Below the pieces are notes generated by a model, which saw nothing but the letters and a program-made list of their open reading frames with translations, was not told the origin of the DNA and did no database searches. From contig JAGMVK010000014.1 of the NCBI GenBank assembly GCA_020747065.1, positions 434,001-498,000 on the forward strand: a stretch of DNA of 64,000 nt, written 5' to 3'. This DNA is from Cadophora sp. MPI-SDFR-AT-0126. Lineage: Eukaryota; Ascomycota; Leotiomycetes; Helotiales; Ploettnerulaceae. The first letter of the stretch is position 1. Every line of letters begins with the position of its first letter. Positions 60,801 through 64,000 of this stretch are shown here, piece after piece. Made by a program: the position numbers and the translations under genes.

Positions 60801-63800
60801 TTGTCTGCAGCCTCGGAGAATTTGTAAGTCAAGTTTCTCACCCGCAAGAAACGACTTCAGACAAATCTACGGAGGTATATCGGCGATCGGCGATACCATT
60901 CTTCCTGAAGCGCCATCTCCTCCCTCCATTGACCAAATTGGGGCAGGCAAAAACACTCGCTTTCCTCTCGGCTGGTCCCTTGTTAGACATCGTAAGTCTC
61001 ACGCCTCACAAGATGCGAAAAGGCTGCAGCACTTTGCTCACTGGAGTCCTGCAAACCCGCCTGCCTACCCACCTATTGCATGCATGGCGTTGTGCTGCAG
61101 CGTGCATAACTTACGCTACTTCTGCATGCTGCAGGTCTTCGTCTTCACTATTCACATCCTCCCCATTCACGAACCTCGTCTCGCTAAAATCCACCCCACC
61201 ATCCCTCCTGATAGGCAGTCTGACTTTTTTCTACCCCTCCAATCCCAAGAGATAGAGGCAAATCCAGAATCCTACTTGCTGTACCTAGGTATGCTCTACA
61301 GTCGGGGTGTGGAAGGATACAGGCAGATATTGAGTTTGTCCATGGGATGAAGACGCAGGTGCGGAGAGATGAGGAGAAGCAAGATCAACCTATCGGTCCT
61401 TGCAGACCAAATTTTGAACCGCGATGCCGCGATTACCATATCATCAGTCAGTGGATATTTTTGCAGTCTGGAGATTCTTGTGTTTCCCCCCCTTCGGTTA
61501 CTACCTCCGCAGCAACACACCACTACGGATATATGGACCCCACCTTGATCAACATTTCACACCCAAGAATATCTCTCTGCGTACCATTACTCCGGATGGG
61601 CTGCAGTCAGTCTTTTTCCTCCTCCCGGACTTTCGTCCTTCTATCTCCATCCGCATTCGTCTTTCTCCTCCCCATGTTCGTCCATGACTGTATTATTCAG
61701 CACTGCGTCCCAGATCCCACGCCACACAACCCAATACAGAACCCCAATCGCTGAGTATTCTCACCTCCCCAGATGCCGGGAACCATTCCGTCTTTCCTTG
61801 CTGTGCTCTCCATCTCTGCCACGACCATGGCGGGGTACATTCCAACCCCTCCTATCCCCCTCTGATCTTACCAGTAGAACCACAGGTTGTCATACCATGC
61901 CCAACACAACACAACGAGTACCGCAAGGGTTCGTCAACTTCACCTACCTCACCATATCTGAATGTCCCTGTCCGATCAGATCGATTGATCTGCATGGCTA
62001 TCTGTTTGGCTCGTGGGTGAAGAGATAAAGACGTCAACTGCATCTGGTTTTGCGATTAGTTTACGGTGTGGTTGTTTTTGCTTCTGCGTTGTGTTATCTG
62101 GAGCAGGTGGGATTTGAGGTGAGATTTGCATGTGCGAGGAACAATTTGGTGAGTGAAGCCGATGTGGCTTTTATTTTCCAAGATCAGCAAGGCTGCAAGG
62201 CAGTGAGCTGCAAGACGTCCTTAGAGTGGCTTTCTACATATTCATCGTTCATGCACGTCTGGCCCATGGCGCTAATCCTTGATTTTGTGCTTGTGAGGCT
62301 CGATTTGCGCCCAGGCAGAGCATGAACGACTGACTGCCTGGCCTGGTTATTGACCTCGCCTTGCTCAAGACAATTTCAAATACTGTTTTACTTCATTTGC
62401 TCTCATGCATTGATTTCAAAATATCATCAAAAGTTCAACACTCGAGCTCTTCTAAAAATTTACCTCGTTTGGGCTGGCAAAAGGGTTTTGCACTCGCTAT
62501 CTAAATACAGTAAGCAGAAGGGAGGGCGAGATCTGGAAGAGGGTCTCGAATTGTGGAAGAAGTGCAGGATGGCACGGTAAGTGTAAACGGAATATATTTA
62601 ATGCTCAGTAAAATCTTTGTTATGAGAGGAAATAGAGCCGCTCCTACTGGTATTTCAACGCTCTTCCTTTCACTTCCGAAGGAATGAGAGTCTGCTCATT
62701 CCTACTTTAGGTCAGAGCAGCTTACACAAACTCAGTTATTAGTATTTGTTCGAATCTCATTCAATTTCTGCCCTCAATTCATCACTTATTACGTCTCATC
62801 AACCAAAAATGTAGAAACTTCTTATCCTGGACTTATGAACCTATATCTGTTATCATCCATTCCATCAACCGCATGCGCTCCAGATCCACATCAATACAAC
62901 ATCGCTCTCGTCCCTACTTTGGGACTCGATGTCATGACTGAGCCCAACTCTTTGACAGACGTCAATACCAAGCTCACAACACTCACATCTCCTCCATCAC
63001 CACTAGCATTAAACCCAAATCTCAGCTCCATAGAGCACTCATCACCTTGTCATAGGCGAGGCGAAGCGAGGCCGAACCGGGCTTTCAAAGCATCAAGGAA
63101 TACTAAGTATTTATATACGAACTAACAATACGCATTCCTACGGCTCTTTCGCTTTCGGTGCTCTCAGTAATATTCTGAGCATCATCGGAATTCGAAAATG
63201 GCAGACAACCAGCATCCCCCACACCTCCACCGTTCACCCTTCATCATCATCCTTCACCTCCCCTCCGCCTTCATAGCACAACCAAAACAACATCAACATC
63301 AACATAAAACCACAACACATCCAGCATCTACTTTCCAACCAGAGCAAACCCCATTCCCAATCAAGCCAATCCCACTCATACACCTCCTCCCATACCCCAT
63401 CACCGGAAGCCCCTTACCTTCCCCAGCACTTCCATTCCAACACACACCTCCCTCTCCTCTTCAAATCTCGGTAAGCGCAAGTGAGTAAGCGGAAAGGATG
63501 TCTTCAACTCTTTCTTCGGAGTCGTTTGGAGCTGGGTGTGACTGCGTTTCTGTGTTTGTTTATTTGGTGTTGGACCGGTTCGCTCGCTTGTGAAATGCAG
63601 AGGCTAGTTTGTTCCCTGTTTGCTTGATGGATGGAGGTTTGGTGTAGGGTTTACGTGCGGATTGTATAAAGTGTTCTGTGCTGAGACTTAGAGGGATGGG
63701 GAAGTATCGTTGCTGTGGGGGTAAAGTTGGTTTCTTCTTGGAGGGTATAGGGAGGGAGGGAGTTCGGGGTCTGAGTTTTGAGTTAGTGATTTATGCTCTT

Positions 63801-64000
63801 TTTGGGGGGAGGGGGGGGGGGACCGTGAGACTTTGTTTGTATTTTTCACACCATATTGGGAAGCCTTCTTCGATTCGAGAACGGATTTGAAGAGTACTAA
63901 TTACTGCCATGGAGATATCCCCTTGGCTTCACGGAATCCACAATAAGCACCTTGCGTTTTTGAAAAGTTTTTGAATTTTTTGAGTATCTTTTGATGTGCT
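57808..64000. other. Gene-free right end of the window
   Basis: No gene could be supported in 6.2 kb. It includes the promoter of the gene ending at 57807, with a GGGA/GCGA microsatellite near 58.1 kb and G-rich tracts near 63.8 kb. The larger frames (59740-60246, 60643-61350, 58145-58741 on the minus strand) have biased, motif-free translations. No transposon domains, long repeats or tRNA-like folds were noticed. Confidence 0.45.
58093..58125. repeat. GGGA/GCGA compound microsatellite
   Basis: About four GGGA units followed by three GCGA units, upstream of the minus-strand low-complexity protein gene. Confidence 0.75.

Noticed and set aside
60643..61350. 235-codon plus-strand frame
   Set aside because: The translation has no domain, signal peptide or plausible exon partners, and the composition looks random.
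1..64000. tRNA, rRNA, CRISPR arrays, intact transposons
   Set aside because: No cloverleaf-like gene, rRNA segment, regular spaced repeats, terminal repeats or transposase/reverse-transcriptase motifs were seen by eye; a tRNAscan or repeat-library search was not possible.

Overview
This window is nuclear DNA from a filamentous ascomycete (Pezizomycotina). The evidence is short spliceosomal introns (mostly 47-110 nt, GT...AG with CTAAC/CTGAC-like branch points), 1-7 exons per gene, and families typical of these fungi: an EST1-like zinc-finger protein, an NRPS-like A-T-R reductase, a CFEM GPI protein, a HAM1-like protein and half-zinc-cluster proteins. Helotiales/Leotiomycetes would fit, but that placement is only an impression. 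I found no rRNA, tRNA, CRISPR array or intact transposon. I rebuilt gene models by joining reading frames across splice sites and checking that phases agree; they are not RNA-verified.

Left part (1-20.3 kb), mixed and accessory in character: an EST1-like C2H2 protein (75-2798, +); a gene-poor 4.2 kb gap; a DWG-type protein kinase (7034-8174, +); a HIT nucleotide hydrolase (8674-9352, -); a seven-exon cytochrome P450 (9801-11762, -); a small eight-cysteine secreted protein (14065-14562, +); an adenylation-carrier-reductase NRPS-like gene carrying one apparent 1-nt frameshift (15420-18841, +); and a DJ-1/PfpI protein (19565-20308, +). P450, NRPS-like reductase and DJ-1 together look like a small or decaying secondary-metabolite neighbourhood.

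Middle part (20-41 kb): a 3.9 kb gap precedes a GPI-anchored CFEM-type wall protein (24165-26267, +). A BAR-SH3 membrane-remodelling protein (27448-28945, -) is divergent from a Dbl2/Mte1/ZGRF1-like recombination factor (29739-33134, +). Next come two genes (34304-35873 and 37979-41285, both +) that each carry half of a zinc cluster (C-x2-C-x6-C), with a phase-0 intron directly before the third Cys in both. The second ends in a predicted transmembrane segment. These two genes are the most unusual content of the window.

Right part (41-58 kb), mostly housekeeping: Did2/CHMP1 ESCRT-III (43322-44244, -) divergent from a DUF427 protein (44592-45294, +); a HAM1-like protein (45806-48094, -) divergent from Vms1/ANKZF1, the ribosome quality-control peptidyl-tRNA hydrolase (48640-50733, +); a multipass membrane protein (51560-52828, -); and a low-complexity conserved protein (56103-57807, -). 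The last 6.2 kb shows no supportable gene.
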